Positions 8,571 through 20,406 of a DNA stretch of 64,000 bases are shown here, piece by piece. Where the stretch lies: positions 1 to 64,000 of the forward strand of contig JAFKKG010000039.1 of NCBI GenBank assembly GCA_017305715.1. The letters are read 5' to 3'. The translations under genes were made by a program, and so were the position numbers. This DNA comes from Hyphomicrobiales bacterium. Its GTDB lineage: Bacteria; Pseudomonadota; Alphaproteobacteria; Rhizobiales; Xanthobacteraceae. The notes under the pieces are model-generated. The model saw nothing but the letters and a program-made list of their open reading frames with translations. It searched no databases and was not told the origin of the DNA. Each line of letters starts with the position of its first letter. Within the stretch, counting starts at the first letter, position 1.

Positions 8571-9695
8571 TTAAATCTCCCGAGTGTTTTGCAACTGAGC
8601 CGTCTCGGCGACGCTGCGGGCGTTGGGAATGACGGACGAAAGCAGCAGCCTGATCTCGGCGAAGGCACCGGTCGCGGTGTCCTTGGCTCGGCGTACGATG
8701 CCGGTCATCACCAGCTTGTTGATCGTCCGCTCCCCACCGGTCTTTGCGAGCGCCACAGGTCCTGCGATGATGTTGCCGGTCTTTTGGTGGAAGACGGGGA
8801 GCGGGATCGAAGCGCCAAGTTGCACGGCGTTTTCGTTCGTGTCCTGGAAGTGCCGCCATTTCGCCGAAACGCGCGCATCCAGATCGACCTTCAGACGCGC
8901 GATGATGAACTCCGCATTTCTCTGAGCGCTCACCGCCGTCCGTCGCACCAGTTGCGGATTGGCTGCGATTGCTTGAACGACAGCCTTGAAAGGCGGCGGC
9001 CGACCGACATTTGCTTGGTGTCCCACCGCCTCTACGAATCCCGGACTGCTCCCACCCGTTAGGATCTCAAGATCGCGGCGCGCGGTCGCAAGTCGCGTCT
9101 TTGCGCGCTCCCGTTCGACGCGGAATACGTCAGCGGCAACCTGCGCTGGCAGCGTCTCTGCCGGCAAAGATACGAACTCCGGAACGCGCTTTTGGTACAA
9201 TGGAATTGACAGATCGAAGCTCGCGGTCTGGTCGTCGAATATGCCGATCCGCCGCTGCGCGCTTACGGCGGTCATGAAGGTGATCGCTGTCTCAGACAGC
9301 ACTGCCAACCGCGTCGCCCCCCGCTGCCAGAGGGCCGTTCGGATGTCAGCCTCGCCGGGCTCGACACGTACCTCCCGGCTGCCCTCCAGTTCGACAAGCG
9401 GGCTGAGCTGGTGGCTGGTCTCGGCCGAACGAAAGCCCTTGTGCGGACTGGAGGCCGGCGCGTTGTCCAGTTCAAACGAAGCCCCCGGATTGGGAAGCGT
9501 CCCGACCCGCATGCGAAGCCTGCCCGCGCTGCGGATATTCCGCTCGGCTGGCGTCAAGCGTGGGTTTGCCGCCGGCGCACGCAGCAACGCCTGCGGCGTG
9601 GAAACGACGCGAGGCGATCCCTCGGCGGCCAACAACGAACCTGAAGAGACGAGCAACGCACAAAAGATGCGCGCGGCAGTAGGCAAAGGGGACAT
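8571..9695 (-). CDS. truncated CzcC-like outer-membrane factor (degenerate paralogue)
   Basis: The 374 residues align along their length with CzcC at 13736-15010 (for example ANPRLTPAERNI, RVERERAKTRLATARRDL, AKWRHFQDTNENAVQLGASI). The reading frame ends after SVAETAQLQNTREI, where the intact protein continues with ETILSGYSQGRFTLLELLDV. The last 50 or so residues, including the final barrel/helix segment, are therefore missing. Many conserved positions are altered (for example NAPASSPHKG for NALGSGPYKG), suggesting relaxed selection. Starts at ATG 9695 with a signal peptide. Probably non-functional as an efflux channel. Confidence 0.75.
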   Translation of the reverse strand: MSPLPTAARIFCALLVSSGSLLAAEGSPRVVSTPQALLRAPAANPRLTPAERNIRSAGRLRMRVGTLPNPGASFELDNAPASSPHKGFRSAETSHQLSPLVELEGSREVRVEPGEADIRTALWQRGATRLAVLSETAITFMTAVSAQRRIGIFDDQTASFDLSIPLYQKRVPEFVSLPAETLPAQVAADVFRVERERAKTRLATARRDLEILTGGSSPGFVEAVGHQANVGRPPPFKAVVQAIAANPQLVRRTAVSAQRNAEFIIARLKVDLDARVSAKWRHFQDTNENAVQLGASIPLPVFHQKTGNIIAGPVALAKTGGERTINKLVMTGIVRRAKDTATGAFAEIRLLLSSVIPNARSVAETAQLQNTREI

Positions 9696-9748
9696 TGGAA
9701 TGACCTGAAAACATGACGTACGCGCGGATTTCCGCGCGCGTTAATGTC

Positions 9749-10117
9749 TTAGGTCTGCAGTTTGGGGGGTGGCGGATCCAGCAACCGCGCTTCGAGGACT
9801 ATAACAATGTCACTCGGGAACGTTAAACCCACCCATACACTTACCGGATCGAAGACTTGGGCAGGAGCGGGCATAGCGACGGGGACGCATGAGTAGCAAT
9901 GCTCAACCACTGTCGGGGTCTTTTTCGAACCTTCGTCAGCCTTATCCGAAGGCGCGCTTGTGGTGATCGGTACGGACGTAAAAAGAGATTCCTCTGCGCA
10001 CGCAATCTCGCCAGCAAATCCAACCACCAGATATACCGCAGCAAGAAACGCCATTAGTACCCGCCTGAGACGGGTGGCTTGCGGTCTTGGCAGCTTTTGG
10101 CCGATTTGACGTCCCAT
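9749..10117 (-). CDS. small exported HCxxC protein, paralogue of 13299-13673
   Basis: The 122-residue protein starts with a basic stretch (KLPRPQATRLRRVLM) and a hydrophobic segment, has a conserved HCYSCVPV motif in the middle, and ends in LLDPPPPKLQT. The paralogue at 13299 shows the same organisation (HCYVCAPV, LDTPPPKHLI). Both sit directly upstream of a czcC-type gene, so a role in periplasmic metal handling is plausible, with the His/Cys cluster as a possible ligand site. Family name not recognised. Confidence 0.6.
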   Translation of the reverse strand: MGRQIGQKLPRPQATRLRRVLMAFLAAVYLVVGFAGEIACAEESLFTSVPITTSAPSDKADEGSKKTPTVVEHCYSCVPVAMPAPAQVFDPVSVWVGLTFPSDIVIVLEARLLDPPPPKLQT

Positions 10118-10160
10118 GTTCGCTGGTTAGCAAATTTAATTCTGTAACACTATAACGAAT
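10115..10160 (-). promoter_or_regulatory. promoter-proximal box shared with the intact czc operon
   Basis: Read on the minus strand, the 45 bases before the ATG contain TTATAGTGTT and AAATTTGCTAA ... AACATGG at nearly the same spacing as upstream of 13299 (TAATAGTGTT ... AAATTTGCTAA ... AACATGG). TATAGT could be a -10 element. Conservation in a decaying duplicate suggests shared ancestry and possibly shared regulation. Confidence 0.5.
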
Positions 10161-10691
10161 TCCGCTTCCGGATCTCCATGCGGCAAGGCGTTTGCACCTC
10201 CGGCCCTCCGCAAGGAAAAAGTGTTCATTTCACCGGACTGTTTTGCGTGGTCCAGACTAGGGTAAGTGGGCGACCGATGAGGCCGCCGCCTAGGCGCTCC
10301 CACACGTGGCGCCGCCAGCCGAAGCCGGACGGCTGGATCTGGAAGCAAACTATCGGATGCGGGCGGCGCAGGCCGCCGCTCGCGCCTCGGCGAACGGTCT
10401 CCCACCCCTCGGCTTCGGTGGGCAACGAAAGACTGTTTTTGCGACCCCCGCCAGCCGCGGGAACCTCCCGTTTGGCGACTCTGGCCCCCAGGGTCCCTCC
10501 TCACTCACCTTCCTTGCAAACCCTCCCACGGAGCTCCCGGCGTCGTCTTAGGCATGCCGACCGCCGGGACAGCCACCAGGCGCTCCCGTTTTCGGCTTCC
10601 CCCTCCGGGCGGTCAGGACGCCCTTCCTTTTCACGCCTTTGCCGTTTCGGGCGTAAGGCTTCCACGATCTGACTCGGTCCTTCCTAGCTCC
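10161..10691. other. GC-rich stretch without a supported gene
   Basis: About 530 bp with open frames in several directions but no recognisable protein motif or ribosome-binding site. It contains short GC-rich inverted repeats such as AGCCGAAGCCGGACGGCT near 10318. It lies between the decayed czc copy and small membrane-protein genes. Confidence 0.4.
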
Positions 10692-10826
10692 TCAATCTCT
10701 GCGAATCTTGCTTCCGGAAGTCAGATATTTAACCAGGGCCATTGCCGCCAATATTAAAACGACGATGACCAGCACGCACACAAGACCCATGCCCCAAGTC
10801 ATGGCAGGCGACATGCCGTTCATCAT
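10692..10826 (-). CDS. small single-span membrane protein (44 aa)
   Basis: Translation from ATG 10826 (GAGG eight bases upstream) gives MMNGMSPAMTWGMG, then a strongly hydrophobic helix (LVCVLVIVVLILAAMALV), then a basic tail (KYLTSGSKIRRD). Longer in-frame starts exist but lack this organisation. Function unknown. It lies downstream of the ECF sigma and small secreted protein genes, so it may belong to their regulon. Confidence 0.55.
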   Translation of the reverse strand: MMNGMSPAMTWGMGLVCVLVIVVLILAAMALVKYLTSGSKIRRD

Positions 10827-10923
10827 GGACGACCTCGCTTTGCTGACGGCCCGAGAGGTCGCGAACACCTCGACGGTTCGAGGCCGGCCGGAGCCACCGG
10901 CGTACAGGTGTTTCGCAGAACCA

Positions 10924-11187
10924 TCATCGGGACTTGGGACCGCCCTGATAGCGCCACGCTGATCCTCCGTCGCCCGGGGTCGTCGCGGGCTGCAGGCGTG
11001 ACGGTACCCGATCATGTGCGAACGCCGAATCCAAATCGCTTTGCGGGAGAGCAGTCTTGCTGTGTGCGCTCTGCCTGACCTCATTCGGCCAATAACTTCT
11101 ATCGGTTATCGTCGATCCCCCGAAAGCGGACGCCGAGGCCGCCATCAGCGGCAACAAGAGTGAAATCGTGAGAATTTTTTTCGTCAT
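10924..11187 (-). CDS. small secreted protein (87 aa)
   Basis: Starts with a signal peptide (MTKKILTISLLLPLMAASAS, likely cleaved after ASA), followed by a short polar mature region (DRSYWPNEVRQ, ending WRYQGGPKSR). GGAG precedes the ATG at 11187. No family recognised. It lies between the sigF/nrsF locus and a small membrane protein, all on the minus strand, and could be an output of the ECF system. Confidence 0.55.
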   Translation of the reverse strand: MTKKILTISLLLPLMAASASAFGGSTITDRSYWPNEVRQSAHSKTALPQSDLDSAFAHDRVPSRLQPATTPGDGGSAWRYQGGPKSR

Positions 11188-11299
11188 GGTCCGGCTCCAT
11201 CATTTCCTCGAAGCGCCGCAAGTGCGCTTCTAATGATGAGTTCGGCGCAAATTGTTGTCCGGTTACAAGCTCACGCTGACGTGACCGGCAAGTACGCAT

Positions 11300-11946
11300 T
11301 CACCAGCGCAATAGACGTGGCCCCATTGCTGCGCCTGCTAAGGTGCAAAGCACAATCGTACCGCCATGCCAGACCGCTACGAAAGGCAGGGAATCGTCCG
11401 GGCAATGCAGCGCATACGCCATTGCGCTCACGCCGCCCGCAACGAGTCCTGCGAAAGCACCCGTGCGAGCAAGGTTCGTAGGCGCCGCCTGTCGAACGGC
11501 CCAGATAGAGACAGCGAACGGAACGATCGCGATGACTGGAATGGCAACAAGACATTCGAGCCATTCGTCTCCGACGATCATCTTGTTCCAGTGCGAGCTT
11601 GGCGCCAGCCCGAGGCTGGTCGCTGCAAGCGCCGCAATGACGAGGAACGGCATGGCAACGAGATACGATTGAGGTTTTCGTTCTCCGCCCGGGCGCGCCA
11701 GCTTTGCGAGATAGACCAGCGCGAGGCTGGAGATCCCGACCGCAAATGAGACCTTTGCGGCAACGAAAACCAATGCGCCGGACCTCATCATATCCGGGCG
11801 GATGCCCAGCCCGAAGATCGTGATCGCCATGGCCAGAATTGAACCCGCCCCTAGTCTAGCGCGACCAGAAGCGTGCGAACGACCAGGCCGCGGTCGACCG
11901 GTTTGGGATTGGCACTGAGGAGGGCAACGAGATCGTCTGTCTTCAT
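11300..11946 (-). pseudogene. NrsF/DUF1109-type anti-sigma factor, frameshifted
   Basis: NrsF proteins are six-helix membrane anti-sigma factors for SigF-type ECF sigmas. The N-terminus reads from ATG 11946 (MKTDDLVALLSANPKPVDRG...RTLLVAL) and then meets TAG near 11850. The remainder continues in another frame (GAGSILAMAITIFGLGIRPD, ending at 11300). The family's two membrane-proximal cysteines are present (YALHCPDDSLPF; TIVLCTLAG). A single indel around 11850-11860 would restore one protein of about 215 residues. The 4-bp ATGA overlap with the sigma gene is intact. Alternatively the second part may be expressed from ATG 11830 without the cytoplasmic sigma-binding N-terminus. Confidence 0.75.
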
Positions 11947-12500
11947 GTCCGCGTTTCCCGGGCGATCAGGGAAGCCAGCGCTTTGAGCCCACGGTGGATG
12001 TTCACTTTAACCTCCGGTTCGGAAAGGCCGCAACGCTGTGCCGCTTCAGCTATGCTCAATCCTTCCAACTTTACGGCCTCGATGGAACACCGCATGTTTT
12101 TTGGCAATCGCTCCATCAGCCTCTTGACGTCGTACGTACTCTCGGTGCCGACATTGTCGTCGTGCGCCATGATCGTATCGGCCTCCTCGATGGGCACGTC
12201 GGTCCACGACGTGCGGGTCCGCCGCAGGAAGTCGATCAACTTGTACCGCGCGATCCCATGTACCCACGGCGTCAGAGCTTCGGCGGGATCATAGGTGTGC
12301 CGCCTGAAGTGGACGGCCAATACCGCCTCCTGAACTAGATCCTCCGCCTCTGCCACACCCCTTCCCATCCTGGCGAGCTTGCCCTTGTAGTACGCCCGCA
12401 AACGGCTGCTCAATCGCTCGAGCAGCGCGCGGTGCGCAGCAGCGTCGCCGTCCAGACTGGCAAGCATTAGCGCCTTGAGTACGATTTCGTGGGTCGTCAT
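11943..12500 (-). CDS. sigF: ECF RNA polymerase sigma factor, SigF type
   Basis: The 185-residue protein has ECF sigma regions 2 and 4. Region 2 is AEDLVQEAVLAVHFRRHTYD...PWVHGIARYKLIDFLRR. Region 4 is LEGLSIAEAAQRCGLSEPEVKVNIHRGLKAL. The variable linker (TDVPIEEADTIMAHDD) is typical of the group paired with DUF1109/NrsF anti-sigma factors. In Caulobacter the SigF/NrsF pair responds to chromate, cadmium and oxidants, which fits the metal-resistance neighbourhood. It overlaps the anti-sigma gene by ATGA. If that anti-sigma is truly broken, the sigma factor may be constitutively active. Confidence 0.85.
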   Translation of the reverse strand: MTTHEIVLKALMLASLDGDAAAHRALLERLSSRLRAYYKGKLARMGRGVAEAEDLVQEAVLAVHFRRHTYDPAEALTPWVHGIARYKLIDFLRRTRTSWTDVPIEEADTIMAHDDNVGTESTYDVKRLMERLPKNMRCSIEAVKLEGLSIAEAAQRCGLSEPEVKVNIHRGLKALASLIARETRT

Positions 12501-13254
12501 GCTTGCGTATCTTTGTTAGTTCGCTGGCCGGGCCAGTTTGGTTACAGCCCAAGGTCAAAGCCCGCGAAAAAACTCGGAGAGACCTGCTGCAACGCTTCGG
12601 CTAGGCCCCAATCTGCATGCCAGCGGAAATCCTGCCATACCTGACGTTCTCGGCCGAACTGGCGTGGGCCCCCAACCGGCAACCTCCAACGCGACCTCAG
12701 CGTGATTCTGCATGGTTGTTCTCGCCTGGAACGAACCATGGGTGATCGTGCCGCCATAAATAATGCCTGACTAACTTAGGTGTTGAAATAATAGATTAGA
12801 GGAATATAATGCCGACGTGAAGCTGACCCAGATCGTTGGGCGGCCCGTTTCGACCTAGGAGACGACAGAGCCGATCTTCAATGTTTAATACCTCCGAAAC
12901 CTCCGGCAGTGCCCTGCCGGAGGTTTTTAACTTGGGCGTTTGCAGGTACGTCGCGGAGCGCGGCTGAAATCTCAGTCAAGAAGCTGTAACCGATAAAAAG
13001 GGTTCTTGGATCATCATCAACGATCAGCGTGCGGGTCCACGGACGCACGGCTTTGGGGTCAAGTTTGCGTGAGATGCTCGGCCGGGAGCGGCGGCATCGG
13101 TCATCGATCCTCGCCATGTCAGCAATCAGAATTTGCTGGCGTCGCTGTAAGCTTCCTTTCGATCATGAAGTTGCGCTCGACTGCGCCCTACAGAAGGTCA
13201 ACCACCCCATGAGAACGAATTTTCGAAAGCGGAAGGTTCCCGGGTCCGCTGCCA
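12501..13254. other. intergenic region between sigF and the czc operon
   Basis: About 750 bp without a supported gene. It contains a strong hairpin terminator at 12898 and an AT-rich stretch (12755-12810). A minus-strand open frame at 12878-13117 contains RTLIVDDDPRTLFIGYSFL, which could be a remnant of an unknown protein, but the terminator runs through it and there is no good start. Confidence 0.4.
12898..12928 (+). terminator. strong intrinsic terminator hairpin
   Basis: Perfect inverted repeat AACCTCCGGCAG / CTGCCGGAGGTT with loop TGCC, followed by a T run (TTTTT) on the plus strand. No obvious plus-strand gene ends just upstream, so it may close an unannotated transcript or a lost gene. 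Confidence 0.7.
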
Positions 13255-13299
13255 ACATTGTAATAGTGTTCGAAAACGAAATTTGCTAAGCGGTAAACA
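13255..13299 (+). promoter_or_regulatory. upstream box of the czc operon
   Basis: TAATAGTGTT ... AAATTTGCTAA ... AACATGG, matching the box upstream of the paralogous minus-strand locus at 10115-10160 at nearly the same spacing. AATAGT may serve as a -10 element. Confidence 0.5.
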
Positions 13300-13673
13300 T
13301 GGAATATCGGGCCAGCCAAAGATTGCCGAGACCGCAAGCGTTGCGCGTTCGCCGTGTGCTGCTGATGTTTCTTGCCTTTGCGTATCTGTTCGTCGGTCTG
13401 GCCTATTCCGTTTCCTGCACGGAAGAGGCAGTAGAGTTCGCAATGTCTGTCGATACTGACCCCGTCTCGGACGGTAGGCCGGACGAAGGCGGCGCCAAGA
13501 AGAAGCCTGCCGCCGCGGAACATTGCTACGTTTGTGCGCCGGTTCTGATGCCTGCGCTCATCCCGGATGCCGTACCATCGGCCCGGCCGGTCAGACTGTC
13601 CTTCATCGCGCCGGCATTGCTGCTCGAAGAGCATCCTCGGCTCGATACGCCGCCCCCCAAACATCTGATCTGA
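13299..13673 (+). CDS. small exported HCxxC protein heading the czc operon
   Basis: The 124-residue protein has a basic N-terminus (RLPRPQALRVRRVLLMF), a hydrophobic segment likely acting as signal or anchor, an acidic stretch (EEAVEFAMSVDTDPVSDG), a conserved HCYVCAPVLMPA motif and a proline-rich C-terminus. It lies 62 bp upstream of czcC and has a paralogue at 9749-10117 in the same relative position. The His/Cys cluster may bind metal. No named family recognised. Confidence 0.6.
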   Translation: MEYRASQRLPRPQALRVRRVLLMFLAFAYLFVGLAYSVSCTEEAVEFAMSVDTDPVSDGRPDEGGAKKKPAAAEHCYVCAPVLMPALIPDAVPSARPVRLSFIAPALLLEEHPRLDTPPPKHLI

Positions 13674-13735
13674 AGCCTTAGCCGCAGCGCGCGACTCGAT
13701 CGCGTTGCAGTCTTTTCGCTATTCAGGTCGGTATC

Positions 13736-15010
13736 ATGTTCGTGGTTAAAGGGGCTTTGCGCCTGACGTGCGCACTGCTTGTACTAACAATTCCAGTCGC
13801 AGCGGCCGAGCGCTCTTCACGCTCGATCACGTTGCCGCAAGCGCTCCAGCGTGCATTGGCGGCGAACCCGCGCCTGACGGCGGCAGAACGGGATATCGGC
13901 ATTGCGAGCGGGCTCAGGATCCAGGCCGGTGCGCTGCCCAATCCGGACGTTTCGTTCGAACTCGATAATGCGTTGGGGTCGGGGCCCTACAAGGGCTTAC
14001 GCTCAGCCGAAACCAATCTGCAACTCAGTCAACTCGTCGAACTGGGCGGCAAGCGAGAGGCCCGTGTGGCGGCGGGTGAAGCCGGCATCGGGACCGCCGT
14101 CTGGCAGCGGCGGGCGACGCGGTTGGAGGTGCTGTCCGAGACGGCGATCGCGTTTATCACCATCATCAGCCTCCAGCGCCGCATCGAGATATTCGACGAG
14201 CAAATCGCCAGTTTCGACCCCCTCATTCCATTGCTTCAAAGGCGCGTCCAGGAGGGTGCTTCCTCGCCAGCCGAGACACTGAGGGCGCAAATTGCTGCCG
14301 ATCTTTTCCGCGTCGAGCGCGAACGAGCAAAAACTCAATTGGCTCTGGCGCGCCGTGATCTCGCGATCCTCATGGGTAACAGCAGCCCGAACTTCGGTAA
14401 CGTGGTCGGGCGGCTCACCAATATTGGTCAGCCGCCTCCGTTCCAGTCAATAATCCAGGCCATTGAGGCCAATCCGCAGTTGCTGCGCTGGACGGCGGTC
14501 ACCGCACAACGCAATGCCGAACTCCTCATTGCGCGCCTGAAAGCAATCCCCGACCCCCGCATATCTGCCGGCTGGCGGCACTTCCAGGATACCAACGACA
14601 ATGCGGTCAGGCTCGGCGTCTCGATACCGATCCCGGTGTTCGACCAGAACACTGGCAACATAATTGCCGCCCAGGAGACGCTCGCGAAGACCGATGCCGA
14701 GCGTGCCATCAACAAGCTTGTCCTGATCAGCATCGTCGGCCGAGCCTACGACACCCTGGCCGGTGCCTTGGCCGAGATCAAGTTGCTGCGCTCGTCGATC
14801 ATTCCCAACGCGCGTAGCGCTTCGGAGACGATCCTCAGCGGCTATTCGCAGGGCCGTTTTACCCTACTTGAGCTGCTCGACGTCCGGGGGGCGCTGTTGC
14901 AGGCGCTGCTGCGCGAACAGGAAGCCCTTCAGAACTTTCATATTGCCATCGCGACCATCGAAGGTCTTGCCGGTAACCCGTTTACGCTAACCCGCGAGAG
15001 CTCGAGATGA
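13736..15010 (+). CDS. czcC: CzcC-type outer-membrane channel (TolC family)
   Basis: The 424-residue protein is the outer-membrane factor of a heavy-metal RND pump. The N-terminal signal peptide is MFVVKGALRLTCALLVLTIP...AAAE. Two outer-membrane-efflux repeats are visible: ALQRALAANPRLTAAERDI opening the first and IIQAIEANPQLLRWTAVTAQ opening the second. SGYSQGRFTLLELLDVRGAL near the end is a family hallmark. It overlaps czcB by four bases. Together with CzcB and CzcA it would form a channel spanning the envelope and expelling divalent cations. Confidence 0.9.
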   Translation: MFVVKGALRLTCALLVLTIPVAAAERSSRSITLPQALQRALAANPRLTAAERDIGIASGLRIQAGALPNPDVSFELDNALGSGPYKGLRSAETNLQLSQLVELGGKREARVAAGEAGIGTAVWQRRATRLEVLSETAIAFITIISLQRRIEIFDEQIASFDPLIPLLQRRVQEGASSPAETLRAQIAADLFRVERERAKTQLALARRDLAILMGNSSPNFGNVVGRLTNIGQPPPFQSIIQAIEANPQLLRWTAVTAQRNAELLIARLKAIPDPRISAGWRHFQDTNDNAVRLGVSIPIPVFDQNTGNIIAAQETLAKTDAERAINKLVLISIVGRAYDTLAGALAEIKLLRSSIIPNARSASETILSGYSQGRFTLLELLDVRGALLQALLREQEALQNFHIAIATIEGLAGNPFTLTRESSR

Positions 15011-15946
15011 TCAAGAGACTGATCCGTTATTCCGCCTTCATGCTGGTCGCCGCAGCGCTCGCCTACGGCGGCTACCGGATGCTGCTGCCGGCGACCTCAA
15101 AACCGAGCCCGACCGAAAAATCGGAAAAGGATGAACGCTCAGACAGCGTCGTCCTGAGCGACGCCAAGATAGAGACGGCGGGAATCGAGCTTGCAAAAGC
15201 CTCAGCCGGCGTTTTGCAGGACAGCCTTCTACTGAACGGAATCGTCCAGCCCAATCAGGAATCGCTGGTCCAGGTGACACCTCGCTTCCCGGGGATCGTC
15301 CGCGACGTGCGCAAGCGGATCGGCGATGTCGTTCAGAAGGGCGATGTCCTGGCGATTATCGAAAGCAACCAGAGCCTGACGCAATATGAATTGAAGGCGG
15401 CGCTCGCTGGAACGGTCATCGACCGTCAGACTACCTTGGGAGAGTTTGTTTCCGAGCAGAGGCCCGCCTTTGTGATCGCTGACTTGTCGACGGTGTGGGT
15501 GGACTTCTCGGTGTACCGCCGCGATTTGAAGCGCGTCAGCATCCGCGATCAGGTTTTCATCGATCCAGCGGATGGCGGACCGGCAATCGAGGCCAAGGTT
15601 TCGTACCTGTCGCCGGTCGGCAGCAGCGATACCCAGAGTGCGGTTGCCAGAGCCATTGTTACGAACGCGGAACAACGGCTCCGTCCCGGGCTGTTCATCA
15701 CGGGTCGGCTTACGCTGTCGGCGAAGAAAGTCGGCGTCGCCGTGAAGGCCTCCGCTCTGCAGACCTGGGAGAACCGCACGGTCGTCTTCGTCCGCAACGG
15801 CGGGAAATTCGAAGCGCGCGACGTCGAGATCGGCGAGCGGGATCCGCAGCTTGTCGAGATCACCTTCGGCGTGCTGGATGGCGACGTCTATGCCGCACAG
15901 AACAGTTTCATCATCAAGGCGGAACTGGGGAAAGGATCGGGCGACA

Positions 15947-15954
<8 letters not shown>
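15007..15954 (+). CDS. czcB: CzcB-type periplasmic adaptor
   Basis: The 315-residue membrane-fusion protein links the RND pump to the outer-membrane channel. An N-terminal membrane/signal segment (FMLVAAALAYGGYRML) is followed by the lipoyl/barrel-sandwich halves (VTPRFPGIVRDVRKRIGDVV and LAGTVIDRQTTLGEFV) and a beta-barrel domain (GLFITGRLTLSAKKVGVAV). It is shorter than CusB-type adaptors, with no obvious metal-binding N-terminal extension. It overlaps both czcC (ATGA) and the following PII-like gene. Confidence 0.88.
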
Positions 15955-19882
<3,928 letters not shown>

Positions 19883-19890
19883 AGCGGACG

Positions 19891-20358
19891 ATGGCTACGG
19901 TTCCGATGTGGAGCGCACAGGAAACTTCAGGCTGCGACGGCCGCCACCCGACCCTCGCAGACCGTGGTGTCGATCGGAAGGTTCGACGTCCGATCCTGTG
20001 CTTCATGTTGTCCGCTATTACCTTAATGATGTCCTCCACGGCGGACCTGAGGGCAGAGGAGCGAACTGCCAAGATCGTCGGCCTGGGCGCCGCGACCTGC
20101 AAGCAGTTCAACGGCGACATCGCGTCCAATCCCAAGGTTCGAAGGGACTATCTAGCTTGGGCACAAGGCTTCATGAGCGGAATCATATTGAGCAGGCCCC
20201 CGGGCGTGGATGAAGGCCTCGATCTTAATCCGGCGACCTTCGACCTGATCACTCAGTTACGCTTCCTCGAAGATCACTGCGCGCGAAACGAGCCGTTCGA
20301 TTTTTCCGAGGCCGTCGAGGCGCTCTACAAGCGGCTCCGCCTGGAGGGCAAGACATGA
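19891..20358 (+). CDS. small exported protein, function unknown
   Basis: 155 residues with a central hydrophobic segment (ILCFMLSAITLMMSSTADLRA) that may be a signal sequence. If so, translation may begin later than ATG 19891, since about 37 polar residues precede it. The mature part has two cysteines (TCKQFN and DHCARN) spaced like the single disulfide of small helical periplasmic proteins (Rap1a/HdeA-like), and a conserved YLAWAQGFMSG helix. It lies nine bases after the previous gene in the czc operon. Confidence 0.55.
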   Translation: MATVPMWSAQETSGCDGRHPTLADRGVDRKVRRPILCFMLSAITLMMSSTADLRAEERTAKIVGLGAATCKQFNGDIASNPKVRRDYLAWAQGFMSGIILSRPPGVDEGLDLNPATFDLITQLRFLEDHCARNEPFDFSEAVEALYKRLRLEGKT

Positions 20359-20406
20359 ACGCACGCCACGCTGCACCCTCGACTTCGCGCTCCGGGAGCC
20401 CCAACC

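Noticed and set aside
10178-10672. Plus-strand open frame of 164 codons
   Set aside because: GC-driven open frame with no start signal and no motif; other frames are open equally long.
12878-13117. Minus-strand frame containing RTLIVDDDPRTLFIG, response-regulator-like at first sight
   Set aside because: Only a short stretch looks protein-like; a strong terminator lies inside it and the rest of a receiver domain is absent.
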